A stretch of 64,000 bases of DNA from Culex pipiens pallens (Eukaryota > Arthropoda > Insecta > Diptera > Culicidae). The DNA lies in assembly GCF_016801865.2 (NCBI RefSeq), contig NC_068938.1, forward strand, positions 196,944,429 through 197,008,428, in the 5' to 3' direction. Below the pieces are notes generated by a model. The model searched no databases. It saw only the letters and a list, made by a program, of their open reading frames with translations, and had not been told where the DNA came from. A program made the translations under genes and the position numbers. The number at the start of each line of letters is the position of its first letter. Positions within the stretch are counted from its first letter, which is position 1. Positions 46,105-58,183 of the stretch are shown here, piece after piece.

Positions 46105-46190
46105 CCCCGACGACGACGACGACAACGGATGAAACGACGACTAGGACAACAATCATGAACGACGACGACGAGGAAGATGACCGAGACCGT
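46105..46190 (+). repeat. Microsatellite-like GAC repeats
   Basis: CGACGACGACGACGACAACG (46108 on) and GAACGACGACGACGAGGAAG (46156 on) are impure trinucleotide arrays in an otherwise unique intronic island. Confidence 0.7.
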
Positions 46191-46465
46191 GATATGTATG
46201 CTTTAGTGGATTAGTAGGGTAGTTGGCCAATTGATGGAGATTTTTTAGGGAACCCTTTTTTGTAATTTTTAGAAATTAAAAACCCACCCACTTTATTTCA
46301 ATGACAAGCAAACTTGTCAAAGAAGTGTCACTCTACGAGTATCTAGATATTTGCTGATAAGCACGTCTTACATCTAGTTGCTATTCTATTCTTTACACAG
46401 ATGATTCGTTCAACTCTGAATTTGATGCAGTAGTGTAGCAGTAGTGGAGCAGTAGAAGCAGTATA

Positions 46466-46529
46466 AAGGAGGTATTAGACTATGACAAACAAACAAACTC
46501 GTCATAGTGTCATAGTCTAATACCTCCTT
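46466..46529. mobile_element. Miniature of the GTATTAGACTA element
   Basis: A 64-bp hairpin: AAGGAGGTATTAGACTATGA is mirrored by TCATAGTCTAATACCTCCTT, with CAAACAAACAAACTCG in the loop. The termini equal those of the 162-bp element at 26591-26752, so this is an internal-deletion derivative. Confidence 0.8.
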
Positions 46530-48954
46530 AAGTTTTTCCTGAGTAAAATTTCTTCTTCAAATTGAAATCAAGCAAATTCAACCCTTCTCTCAACATGTCA
46601 AAATCAGAATAATTCAAGGTCTCCATTTCCAATCAAAACCAATTATCGTCCTGTTTGTCAACCCCACTGGCAGTGGCAGTGGTGCCATCTTCCCGTGCTT
46701 TAAGGTCAAATCAATAATCTATTCTCTCACGCGCTTTGGTATACGACCAACGACAACGACCGGCCACTTATACCTCATGCTCTTTGCTCTTGATTATTAT
46801 TGAACAAGCAAACCTCGGGCCAACGACGATAACGATCCAGTTTTGTCAGTCGTTGTGTGTATTATGCACCAATCAGGCTGTGTGATACTGCTGCATGTGT
46901 CTCGTTGGAACGTCATAGAAACTGCAAAACCCCCAGAGGGAGAGTAGTGCACTTCCGGAGCGGGACAAGGTCAATCCTTAATAGAATGCTCAGAGAAATG
47001 ATTCGATTAGTGAATCACACAGAGTCCAAATCGTCCGACTTTTGACCTATATTTTTCGGATGATTTCGCACAATCTTCCACAAGCGGAATTCCAAGTGCA
47101 AGTGGCGCGATTTGTGCGGAGTGGCGTGATGAGTCGGTAATTTCTTCATTCATGATTCGTTTTGGTTGTGCCTTCCCACTTGACACCCGGCGAGGTGATA
47201 CCCGGTCAGAGTCCAGTGTGTGTTTGGACACGCGGTACACCGGCGCAGAGTCAGTTGATAATGCTGGCAAATTTGGGAACGTAGCAAAAAAAAAATGGAA
47301 GAAGACTACGCCAGAGTTAACCGTTGCAGAGAATCGCGCCATGCGCAAATTTTACCAAGTTGTTGATTACAGGGTGACTACCTGAATTCATACAAATTGC
47401 ATAACAGAACTCTAGTTTTTTGTTTTTTAAGTTCTTGAAAATCTTGGAAAAATCAAATTTTGCATAGTACTAGTAAAAACTGCAAATATTCATGATATCA
47501 AAAAAAAAATATTTATCGAAATTATTTATGAAATCTGCGTCTTGAGGTTGTATCAAAATAACTTTTTTGCGGAGCACCAGCTAAAAAAAAGTAAAATAAA
47601 AAAATGGCAGTAGCTTTAAAATATTCATTTGCGGAATTTAAATTTTATTTATTTTATTAGTTTGGTTTTCCTAAAATAAATGATTGAAGAAAACAACGTT
47701 GTTTCAGAATAGTTTACATCATTGTTATAATTTTTTGTGTTTTTGCCGTAAAAATAATGTTTTTTTTTTAATAGCATATTGGAACTTTTTTTTTGCTGAC
47801 TGAAATTTGCTTATATGCTTGAGCTCTATCTTTTTAAGAGAAACTTTGGTTCAAAAATAAACAATGTTTTTTTCACGTTTAATACATAAAAGTAAGTAAA
47901 TCAGTAATTAAAGCACAGATTTTTTTCATAATTTCCCTTATGATGAAATCGAGGGAAGGTAAAAAAAATAATTTAATTTTGCTGCTAAGTTATGATTTTT
48001 TGAAAAAAAAAAATGACTTCGGTTTTTTATGTAGAAGTAAAAAACTAAAATCGAAATACTTATGTTTTTAGTGATAAACAAACATCAATTGGCTGTATCT
48101 TGAAAACGGTCTTTATGAACTATATGGACATTTCTGTAAAGTACTTTTCGATTGCAAATTCAGTTACATACATGTACACCGTCAAAAATATCAGAGGTTG
48201 GCATGAGCACACATTTAAACTTTTTTCGAATCTTTTTGCAGAGCATTAAAATTTGCCGAGATATAACTATTTTAAGTTAGCAGTTTCAAAAAACGGGTGC
48301 CACGATATCTCAACACTGTCTTGACCAAATCGGCTCAAAATGTTGGTGAAGACTCATTAAACCGGTCCTGTGTGCATGACTAAGGCCGATTTTTAAAAAT
48401 ATTTCTATATTTTTCATGTAAAAAATCGACAGTTTTTGATTTTTGTATTTTTTTAAAAAAGCAAAATTTCAAAATCTTGCTTCGTAATGCACACGGGATA
48501 TGTCGTTAGAGTCTTCACCCCAAATTTCAGCCGTAAATCAACTCGGTGTTTAGAGAAAAACGTTCTTAAAGTTTGACAGTTCGCTTTGCGCATGGCAAAA
48601 TTGTGAACTTAAATCGTATCTTACGAAATATCTTCATGAAACTTTCAGGAGTTATTAAAAATCATCTTTTTAGTGAATTTAGTGAATTTTCTGTAAAATG
48701 AAATTTTGTGAATTTCTACATGTATGTAACCCCCCATAAGGCCGTTGCAAATATTTTTTGAAGTTTTTTTTTTGAAGTATTACTACCTTAAAGGGCAAAA
48801 AAACAAAAAAACATTACATTTAAATGAAAAAAGTTTTTTAAAATGCATTTTTCACCTGCTCAGTTGTTTTGCAATTATTAGTTTACAAAATATCTGAATA
48901 TTGTCGATTTTTTCACCCAAAAAAAACTTTTTTGCGGTACTGTACAGCGGAGTT

Positions 48955-50568
48955 CAGGGTGACCACTCAAATCCCATTTTCAATTTCCCGACTTTTTGCA
49001 GACTTTTCCAGAATGCTCAAATAATACGCATTTCTTATCTAAAGAATGATTTCAAACAAAAAACTTTCTATAAGAAAAGTCAATATTAACCACCGAAAAA
49101 AAATTAAATGAATTTAAAAATAATCCAAATATAGGCATTTTTTGTAAATACAGAAACTAAACAACAATTGAAAAAAACTTCACAAATGGAACTTCATTAT
49201 TATGATTCAGAGTAGAAACACAAACAATTAGTCTTTGAAAAAATTATCGAAAGTTCAACAATACTTATAACATTCATGTTATTTTTTAAATTGGCAAAAG
49301 TATAGTTTTTGATACTTCGTTTCAACTGGAAATGACAAAAAGTTAAAGATAACTGAACTTAAAATTAAGTTCCTATTTTTTTTAAACTTCATCATCATTG
49401 TGGTTTGGTTGAGCGTTTTAGCAGAATGCATTACTGTGAATACAAAGAGACGAGTTGTTCCTTTTAATTCCGCTATATATATAGCGGAATTAAAAGGAAC
49501 AACTCGTCTCTTTGTATTCACAGTTCATCATCATTTTAAATCAAAGAATGATTAAAACATAATTGCTGAAATTATTCATTCAAAGGATTTAGAAAAATGT
49601 CAAGAAATTCATAAAAAAAATTGCCTGGTTCCCTTTTTAATTTTGTAATTTTTGATATTGTTTTTTTAAATCAATGTTAATTTATCTAGTGGTCAGTATT
49701 TAACTGTTTTTTTTTTCAATGAACATTCAGTTAGATATGATTTTATGTTTTACCACTTATTTTAAGCAAAATGTTTGAAGAGACAATTTTTTTAAACAGT
49801 TTTGCAATAACTCTAAATTTCTTGGATTATTTTTTTGCAATTTCAAAATTTTCTTTATGTTTTCAAAACGTAAAAAAGTTTTTAAATTTTGGATTTTATT
49901 CGATATTTAAGTTTTCCGAAAACTGAAAATCAAGCTTTATGTATAGTAGTAATTTAACCATACTCACAAAAAAAGTTTAACGGCAACATTAAAAAAAAAC
50001 ATATTTTAATTACTTAAAGAATTTAGTTAAACAATTAAAAATATTTACCAAAAAACCATTGCCAAACTCAAGTTGGAATCTGTTTTCAAATATTCAATCT
50101 ATGTGACAAAATGAAATAGAATCATAACTCTAAGCTGGCCATTAGGCTCTATTTTTATATTAGTTTTTCATTAACTTTACCTCTTGTATGATAAACAAAA
50201 ATTTATAGAGATCATATGATTCATGAAAAATATTATGAAGATCTGTGTCAAAGACTCCAATATTAATTAAGATTTTGAATGTCTTAAACAGCTTTTCCAT
50301 ACTCAAATATATTGAAATAGTGAAAAGAACCTTAAATTTAAAGTAAGTTATTAAAGCAGAATTGAGTGAATTCAATTTGAGAATTGTACAAAATATTACA
50401 AAATTATTCAAGAGTTAAAAAATAATTTTCAATCAAGCATGCTTATAATTCCCGACTTTTCCCGACTTTTTGACAAAAAATCATAAATTCCCGACTTTTT
50501 CCCGATTTTGGCGAATTCCCGACTTTTTTCCCGACTTTCCCGATTTCCCGACTTGAGTGGCCACCCTG
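48955..50568. mobile_element. TIR element CAGGGTGRCCACTCAA with 6-bp target duplication
   Basis: It starts CAGGGTGACCACTCAAATCC and ends GACTTGAGTGGCCACCCTG. The right end holds many TTCCCGACTTTT repeats (50446-50550). GGAGTT flanks it on both sides (48949-48954 and 50569-50574). The host sequence resembles 42200-42250 without the insertion (GCAGTGCTGTACAGTGAAAT against GCGGTACTGTACAGCGGAGT). 1.6 kb, no transposase. The CAG start suggests a hAT-like element, but hAT makes 8-bp duplications, so the superfamily is open. Confidence 0.82.
49433..49524. repeat. Perfect 92-bp palindrome without spacer
   Basis: Every base from 49433 to 49478 is the complement of its mirror in 49479-49524. The centre is GCTATATATATAGC, and the outer ends are ACTGTGAATACAAAGAGACG and its reverse complement. 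It sits inside the CAGGGTG element. Confidence 0.95.
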
Positions 50569-50675
50569 GGAGTTTCACAGAAATTCAAAATATTTTTAAT
50601 CGATCCTAGACACGCTAAATAAAATTTTAGACGCAGTAAAAGGCATTTAAAATTGTTTTCAATGGAATAAACTTC

Positions 50676-50892
50676 ACAGAAAAAAAGTTGAATTTTGGAA
50701 TGTTGAAAATTTTGTAGGTTGCCTCTTTTTTTGAGTAATATTAATAAAAAATGTGTAAAAATGTGAACCTGTTTAATATTCATCAAAAACTGATGAAAAT
50801 TAATCATTTTCTGGGGCAAATAAATCATTTTTTTTACACAAAATCTGTCACCATTTTCTGATGAATATTACCATCATTTTTTGTTTTCTGTG
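50676..50892. mobile_element. TIR element CACAGAAAAAAA, copy 1
   Basis: TTCACAGAAAAAAAGTTG at the left and TTTTTTGTTTTCTGTGATC at the right. Inner AATATTCATCAAAAACTGATG and TCTGATGAATATTACCATCA are inverted words. Related to 54413-54636. Confidence 0.65.
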
Positions 50893-51409
50893 ATCTTTTC
50901 CCATTAAAATTTTGAAGTTTTTCGAAAAAATATGTTTTTGCCTTCTGATTTTTAGGAAAGATTTTGAAGAAATAAAAAAAATAACGGCCTAAAATTGAAG
51001 TCAAAAAAATACTAATTTTTGGTTTACATGAAACACAACTTTAACAAAAATCATAACTCAGCATATATAAAAAAAATACGGAATTGGGGAAATCGTTTAT
51101 GTTTTGATGAAAATTAGATTTTTTAGGCCGTTGCAAACATTTTTCAAATTTTGCCTTGCACCCTGGCGCAATCTCGGAAACTGCTGGTTCGATTTTCAAA
51201 GTTAAAACAGGAATCTTTTTTGAAATGTTATGATCTCTTCAATAAAAATAATCTTTTTTTTTAATTTGGTCTAAATAATGAAAAGAGAAAAATTATCTAT
51301 TTTTAGATGTTTTCAAAAGTAACACTTGATTTTAAAAGTTTCAACTTGTTTTCATTTAAAAGATCAAAAAAATCACAATAAGATTCCTTTTTTAACCTTG
51401 AAAATCGAA

Positions 51410-53490
51410 CCAGTAGTTTCCTATATATCGTCAGTTAAAAATAACAGGCAAAGAAGGAGACACTTGAAAAACTTATTTTCATCGTTCCGAATTCACGGCG
51501 TGTTTTCTAGAACAACCTTATCAGGAAAAAATAGTCATCGCCACTTTCAAAAGTGTCTTATAGGAAACTTTCTCAGCTTTCCAATGCTTCTAAAAGCGAA
51601 ATGTTTCATCGGGAAATTTCTGAGATATCTCTATTTTAAGTTTTTTGGTTTTAAATTCCTTTATTATTTAGTGGAAACTTTATACTAATAGTTCAAAAAA
51701 CTTATCAAATGATGTGTTTCATGAGTCATTTACTCATAAAAATGTTTGCACATTTTTATGAGTAAGACAAGAAACAACTTTGTAGAAGGTTGCAAACCGC
51801 TAAACATTTTGAAAACTTGGTTTTGTCTAAGTTTTTGAATATATGGGATTTATTCAGAAATTAAAATCATAAAACAGTGTAAAAATGTATTTTTTACAAG
51901 AATTATTTCATGATTACATGTTTTTTGTGTACAAATATCACGTGTCTACTCTGATTTAGCTTGTTCAACCGAAACTTTGGCAGGTTTGTGATTGTTAATG
52001 GTATTATTGAATTTTAATGAATAAATTTGATATTTTCTAAAGCAAACATTAACCAGGAACATAAATACAAATATGATTTCAAATCGAAAATGTACTACAT
52101 ATTACTGTAGCAAGCTTCAAAACTCATATTTTCATGAGTGTAAAACAAAGATAAAATTTTATAAAATGTTTTCTGTAGAAAATGCCCTTAAAAGTAGCAA
52201 TAAAACTCGAGTCTTCCAATTCAGAATTCTGAATACACCGTCACAATTATTTATTTTTTGTTTGAAAAAAAATAAATAGTATTTTATTTTAAAAAATCTA
52301 ACAGAAACTTTCTTTCTAAACTATTTGAACAAAAATCAAGACATATATATTTTTTAAGATGAGATTGAAGAAGAGAGTCTTATAAACTTCTAAAATATTG
52401 CTAATTCCCAGTGTTGTAAATCCGACGACTATGATTTATCTGGCGATTCATCGCTGCCTGTTACACCTCACGAATAAGACTGCTGAGAATAATCTTTATT
52501 CTCAAATTGCCACAACTAGCTGTCATTCGTCAAGAGTGCAGACGATGATTGTAACAACCCATGACTGCTGGTGTTAAACGGGGAAAATTATAATCAAATC
52601 GCAGCAAGTTGACGACTAAACCCAATCATTCAAATTTTTATTCGTCTATGCGATCAAGTGTCAGTCGGGAAAGAAAAGATCAAAGCATACTCAGAGGGCC
52701 TTTCTTCAGGCAATAGTTATTCGCTCGAAGGGATTTTTTTTCAACAAGTAATTCCTTGATCATTTAATACAAAAAAAACTGAAACAATCATTTCATACTA
52801 ATGAAAAGTATTTCTCCTAAAGACAGCAACAGTAATTTGCAGTATAATTTCGAGTATAAAACATGATTTGTATCCATGCAACTAGTTAGTGTTTGATTAA
52901 GGAAATATGATATATATTCATAAAAATCTTGTAATACCCTATCAATCTCAAACCTGTAGAAATTTCGATTGTATCAGCTAATTCCAAGCTGAATCAGAGC
53001 AGGCCGGTGTTATTTGTACACAACAATTATGTTATAATATATTTGTTCTTGTAAAAATAATATTTCAATACGATTCTATTATTTTATTATTTGAATAAAT
53101 CCCACTTATTCAAAAATTCGGTTAGAACTTAATTTTCAAAATGTTTAGCATTTTGCAACCTTCTACAAAGTTGTTTCTTGTCTTATTTTGCACATTTTGG
53201 TCAGTTAAATACACATGAAACACATCATTTGACAAGTTTCCTGGACTGTTATTTAAAAGTTTCCAATAAATGATCAAGGATTTTAAAAGAAAAAACTTAA
53301 AATAGAGATATCTCAGAAATTCCCGATGAAACATTTCGCTCTTAGAAGCATTGGAAAGCTGAGAAAATTTCCTATAAGGCACTTTTGAAAGTAGTGATGA
53401 CTATTTTTTCTCCTTAAGGTTGCCCAGAAAACACGCCGTGAATTCTTTGTGTGGCTATATCTCAGAAACTTGTTGTCCAATTTTCAAAGT
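51410..53490. mobile_element. Large inverted-repeat element, family C
   Basis: The arms 51410-51850 and 53095-53490 mirror each other: AATTCACGGCGTGTTTTCT with AGAAAACACGCCGTGAATT, TTCCAATGCTTCTAAAAGCG with its partner, and TTTGTAGAAGGTTGCAAACC with GCAACCTTCTACAAAG. The spacer is about 1.24 kb and contains a more complex, GC-richer block (52410-52730, from AGTGTTGTAAATCCGACGAC) that looks like a separate insertion. No coding exon was recognised. Confidence 0.75.
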
Positions 53491-53794
53491 CTCAGAGAGA
53501 AATTTGTACGATATTTTCTCAGCCTTTAAAAAAATCAGTGTTGGCTTTTCTTCACAATGTTCAAATTTCCGAAAATTATAACCTGAAAGTGAATATAACT
53601 CTAAAACGGTGCATTTTATCGAAAATTCTATGAAGTTTTTTCGTTTGCAAATTTGATTAAGCATTTAAGAATATTTCTTGGACATTTTCAGGAAATATTT
53701 TCGATATTTTAAAAAATAAGTTTTTTCAAAAACAAATTCAAATACGTTTTGGGAATCAAACTTAAAGTGAAAATAAAGTGAAATAAATAAATGT

Positions 53795-54000
53795 TTTTTT
53801 TAGTCACTAAACCGATCAGAAAAGCCCATCTCACGTACCACTTTTGTATAAACATCTGCCGAAATTGTATGGAGCCTTATATGGGTGAACTAATGACACA
53901 AAATGGCATACTTGGCCATAGGAAGGACTTCTACAAAGTTTGAGCCAAATAACAAAATAGAAATAAAATCTTTTTCCGGTTTTGGTGTAAGTTGCTCTAA
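53795..54000 (+). repeat. Foldback family B terminal fragment
   Basis: It contains GCCGAAATTGTATGGAGCCT, GTGAACTAATGACACAAAATG and GAGCCAAATAACAAAATA and ends near GTTGCTCTA. The left part is missing. Confidence 0.65.
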
Positions 54001-54412
54001 TATTATTATTTTTTAAATGATCCAAAGAGTCCTAAAATCAAAAATAATGCAGAATTTTATTTGGTTTCAACAAATCTTTTGAAGTATTATTTTCATAAAG
54101 GGGAGATGATCAAATTTTCGTCAAACTATGCTAAACTCCCACGTTTTTAGACCATTTTTCAAGAACATTTAAACTTTAGAGAAATAATAAAAACAACGTG
54201 TCTTGTTGCAAACTAACCCGAGAAATCGTAGTAACCACTCGCCTAGGATGGATCCTTAGAACATTTCACCAACCCAAAAACCATCTAACTGCAGTCGAAG
54301 ATTGCTTGGGAAAACCGAAATGAATTTCTCTTGTCCTACCTAAAAAAAAACGGCTTATCCACACTTTTCAAAATCGATAACCAAATTATCTAAGATGAAA
54401 ATTAACAAAATA

Positions 54413-54636
54413 CACAGAAAAAAATAATGTAAATTTGGAAGCTTTAATTTTGGAAGGTTGAATATTACCTCTTTTATGATGTAATTTTACCTCAATTTAG
54501 ACTGAAAAAGTGACATTACACCAGAAAAGTGGTAAAATTACACATTTCCAGAGGTAAAATTACACCTTTTTTCTGACATAAAAGATGTACCCCTTCCCAG
54601 ATGTAATATTACCATGATTTTTTTTTTCTGTGTAGA
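54413..54636. mobile_element. TIR element CACAGAAAAAAA, copy 2, TA-flanked
   Basis: TACACAGAAAAAAATAATGT at the left and TTTTTTTTTTCTGTGTAG at the right. Internal GTAAAATTACA words occur in both orientations. 224 bp, no coding; the TA flanks suggest a Tc1/mariner-type MITE. Confidence 0.78.
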
Positions 54637-55317
54637 AGAAAAATCAATGTTTTTTATTCACAAATGGATTCATTTTCATTACTCCGTAGACGTATGAGTA
54701 TTTAGAGCTTGAACACAGTTTATGATATCTTTTAAAGACGGACATAGGTGCTAGAGACAACTGCCTGAAAATATCATTTATTTATAACATTAAAAGTTTC
54801 ATCAAAAGTTTTCACGCAAAAATCCTCAAAATTAGGAAAAAAAATTTAAAAAAAACTATTTTCCACTTGAATTAAGTAACTTGAAGAAAACATTTCTCAT
54901 TTGTGTCGTCACCCTGCACAGCGCTCTGATTACGCTGCGTTGTAATGTGTACTTAAAGCCAATGAAAAATAAGTGGCAAAGAACAAAGAGGAGAGGGGAG
55001 GGACGTAGACTTGTTACGATCAGTCAGCCCAGACTGAGGTACTTTAATCGCGTGCACTTTTTTTCCTATACTGCAACCGCACACGAGCTTATACTGCTAC
55101 TACTACTACCACTGCACACACGGAAACGATCAGGTCGGTAGTTAATACTACCCTGGCCTACCGCAATTTAGCAATCTATTACGTTGTGGGAGGGTGCGTT
55201 TAGCAGTTGTTGATCAGGTCGTCGTCGTTTCATCGCTTCATCGTACGGGGGGGGGGGGCAGTTTCAACGCAATCATCTTCCCATCCCATGTCTAAACCTG
55301 AAACAGCTCAAACTTAC

Positions 55318-55711
55318 TTTCGTCATCCAGATCCCGGGCCCAAAGACGGCCGATATGAGGTGAATCGCGATGATCGTGCACTGCGCCTCCGTCACGTCTA
55401 TCTTCCCAAATCGCAACGTGCCCGACACGTACGTCTGCCAGTGGGCACAGTAGAACAGGGTCATCGCGCAAAAGCACTGGAAGAACATCCACCGCGGGTA
55501 GAAGCCCAGCTGGACGGAGATGCACGCCGAAAGCGCCACAAACACGGTCGAGATCGAGTCACAGCCGTGGTCGAACAGCTCCCCGAGGGGCGTCGACGAG
55601 TTTGTCCGCCGGGCCTGCTTGCCGTCGATGGCGTCCAAACTTTGGTACACAAACAGGCCGAGCGCGCACAGGGCACTCGCCCACCGGGGCGGTTCCGAGC
55701 GGCCATCTGGA
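55318..55711 (-). CDS. bbc: Choline/ethanolaminephosphotransferase, catalytic exon (5' exons off-window)
   Basis: 394 bp, acceptor TTCAGCTACAG, donor GTAAGT. One base completes the previous codon and 131 codons follow. It begins PDGRSEPPRWASALCALGLF and contains the complete CDP-alcohol phosphotransferase signature D-G-x2-A-R-x8-G-x3-D-x3-D (DGKQAR, then G, then DHGCD), whose aspartates bind Mg2+ and the CDP-alcohol. Hydrophobic spans follow, and it ends FGPGIWMTK. The family transfers phosphocholine or phosphoethanolamine from the CDP-alcohol to diacylglycerol in ER or Golgi membranes, the last Kennedy-pathway step. The N-terminal part must lie beyond 64000 on the minus strand, since no suitable exon was found at 55712-64000. 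GC-rich codon use sets it apart from the AT-rich introns. Confidence 0.96.
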
Positions 55712-56885
55712 CTGTAGCTGAAGAAAATAAATAAAAAGGAAGAAATGGTTAAAGCTATAAATATGTTTGGTTGTCATAAACGGTTGGTTGAGCAGGGCTA
55801 ATCATGGCGCACTAGACCTGACCATGTGCATGATAACGGAACCGATAACGACCGATGCGGATAGTGACGTGATCGCAAGTTTGCACGACATTGTGGAGCG
55901 ACAGGGTGGTGTGATATTTGTTAATATTATAGTTGAGCAATTCTCTACGAAGTCGGTCCTTTTTCATCAATTTTAATTTTTATATTTTTAAATCCGGCTG
56001 AAACTTTTTTGGTGCCTTCGGTATGCCCAAAAAAACCATTTTACATCATTGGTTTGTCCATATAATTTTCCATACAAATTTGGCAGCTGTCCATACAGAT
56101 ATGATGTATGAAAATTAAAAAATCTGTATCTTTTGAAGGAATTTTTTGATCGGTTTGGAGTCATCGGCAAAGTTGTAGGTATGGATAAAGATGGTATGGA
56201 AACACGGTGAAATTTTTTTGGTGATTTTTAATTCAACTTTTTGTCACTAAAACTTGATTTGCAAAAAAACACTTTTTTTATATATGTTTTAGGGGACATA
56301 AAATGCCAACTTTTCAGAAATTTCCAGGTTGTGCAAAAAATCTTTGACCGAGTTATGATTTTTTTTATCAATACTATTTTTTTTTTTTTTTTCAAAAAAT
56401 GGAAATATTGGTCGCAAAAATTTTTCAACTTCATTTTTCGATGTAAAATCAAATTTGCAATCAAAAAGAACTCTAATGAAATTTTGATAAAGTGCACCGA
56501 TTTCAAGTTCTAGCCATTTTTAGGTAATTTTTTTGAAAATAGTAGCAGTTATTCATTTTATAAAATTAGTGCACATGTTTGCCCACTTTGAAAAAAATAT
56601 TTTTGAAAGGCTGAGAAAATTCTCTATATTACGCATTTTTTTTAACTTTGTTGATACGAACCCTAGTTGCTGAGATATTGCCATGCAAAGATTTAAAAAC
56701 ATGATAATTGATGTTTTCCAAGTCTCACCAAAACAACCCACCGTTTTCTAATGTCGAAATTTCAGCAACTAATGGATCGATTTTCAATGTTAAAACATGT
56801 AAAATCGTGAAATGTTCCGATCTTTTCAAAAACAATATTTTCAAAAAAATTAAATCAATACTAACATTTTAAAAGGGCGTATTAT

Positions 56886-56997
56886 TGAAAAATAGACGGC
56901 GTCCTCTCTCGCCCAGCAAAATTAAGTCGATGAAGTAGTCGGTTTCGATAGAGAAAAAGTGGAAAACGTGGTTTAAAAATAGCGACGCCATCCCCCT
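56886..56997 (-). mobile_element. Fragment of the GGGGGATGGCGTCGC MITE
   Basis: AATAGACGGCGTCCTCTCTC through GCGACGCCATCCCCCTA matches 57952-58063 almost base for base. The other terminus is missing. It sits at the junction with the left foldback arm. Confidence 0.75.
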
Positions 56998-57062
56998 ATG
57001 AAAGTATATCAGAATCTGCATGAAATCTGTCCTCATGCATGTTGTTCGATAGAGGTGTATGA

Positions 57063-57271
57063 CATTTTTGCCCGTTACCGACAATAATCGACACTACCGA
57101 TGGCCGGTTGATTGTATTGCAGAAAAAAATCTTAACCGACCGAGGATTGAACTATCAATGACAGAGCACCAACATATTCTTCTCTCTGAAGTGTTGCTAG
57201 GGGACGCGCCAGCATTATATGTGTTGGTGAGAACTGCAGATCGCTGAACTGTTTACGCGCGGGCAAAAATG
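57063..57271. mobile_element. TIR element CATTTTTGCCCG carrying a tRNA-like module
   Basis: CATTTTTGCCCG at 57063 is mirrored by CGGGCAAAAATG at 57260-57271. On the minus strand the interior has a B-box-like TAGTTCAATCCTCGG followed by GTCGGTTAAGATTTTTTT. 209 bp. Confidence 0.6.
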
Positions 57272-57627
57272 AGCTAGGGGAGCTGGGGGTAAGACGGCCA
57301 CCCTAAGGGAGAAGTTTTACTAACATTTTTTTATTAACACAACAGATTATTTTGATCTCAAATTATGTACAAGTACATATTGTTCTACCAGTAGTCCGTC
57401 CATTATAGAAATGACCAAAATTAGTTGGTCTAAACACCAATTTTCAATACTTTTCAGCAATTTAAAAAAAATTATTGAAATCGTAAATTTTATATATATT
57501 AAACACGCTGGTAAGACGGCCACGCATGTGGGGTAAGACGGTCATTGCTAAAAATTAACCTAATAACTTAGCTAAATCCACCCAAATACCTACATAGTTG
57601 GTTTAACAGACTTCTCTGAACATCATA

Positions 57628-58183
57628 CACAGCAAAAAATCCGATGGTAAAATCGCATGCAAAAGCATGCACATCACCTTCGTCAAAATAAACACTTAAT
57701 ATTACACACTGCATGTAAATTTTTTGCAAACACAAAAAAAAAGTTGCAACCGACGGGATTCAAACCCAGCACCAACAGTACGGACTGGCGCCTTAGCCCG
57801 CTCGGCCATCAGACCGATGAAAAGCTGTAAGGATAAACGCATATATGAGCTTGACATTTCGGTCAAGTAGGTTTCCCATAGGGACGTGGCGTTACATCGT
57901 GCTGCCACCTGGTTTTTTTAAGCGCAAGAGTGTAAAAGTGCTGAGTCATCGTCTAAAAATAGACGGCGTCCTATCTCGCCCAGCAAAATGAAGTCGATAA
58001 AGTAGTCGGTTTCGATGAGAAAAAGTGGAAAACGTGGTCTAAAAATAGCGACGCCATCCCCCTATACTGATGGGCTACATATTTCAGGGTGTAAAATCAC
58101 ATAAAATTGCATAAAATAATGCAATATTTATTTTACACCCAGGCCTTTTACACGCAGCTGGATTACAACTTTTTTAGCTTGTG
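57628..58183. mobile_element. TA-flanked TIR element carrying a tRNA-like module, copy 2
   Basis: It starts CACAGCAAAAAATCCGATGG, exactly as copy 1 at 43820, and ends TTTTTAGCTTGTG. The tRNA-like block (57735-57815, minus) differs from copy 1 by a few bases and keeps A box, B box and T-run (nine T). A 183-bp MITE interrupts it after CCCATA. Confidence 0.82.
57881..58063 (-). mobile_element. MITE with GGG..TGGCGT imperfect termini
   Basis: Found by comparing the two tRNA-like elements: copy 1 reads CCCATACTGATGGG uninterrupted. The inserted piece starts GGGACGTGGCGTTAC and ends GCGACGCCATCCCCC, with ATA on both sides as a possible target duplication. Confidence 0.75.

Larger units (their letters stand above)
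40404..55317 (-). other. 14.9-kb phosphotransferase intron
   Basis: No coding exon was found. Unique-looking GC-richer islands lie at 45780-46250, 46540-47390 and 54880-55300 and could hold regulatory elements. The rest is AT-rich and repeat-derived; named elements are listed separately. Bases 40440-43270, 44740-45780, 47400-48950 and 52000-53090 hold A/T-rich, repeat-like DNA without intact termini. Confidence 0.6.

Noticed and set aside
55207..55734. 175-codon plus-strand frame over the catalytic exon
   Set aside because: It is the antisense shadow of the GC-rich phosphotransferase exon, which has the full family signature on the minus strand.
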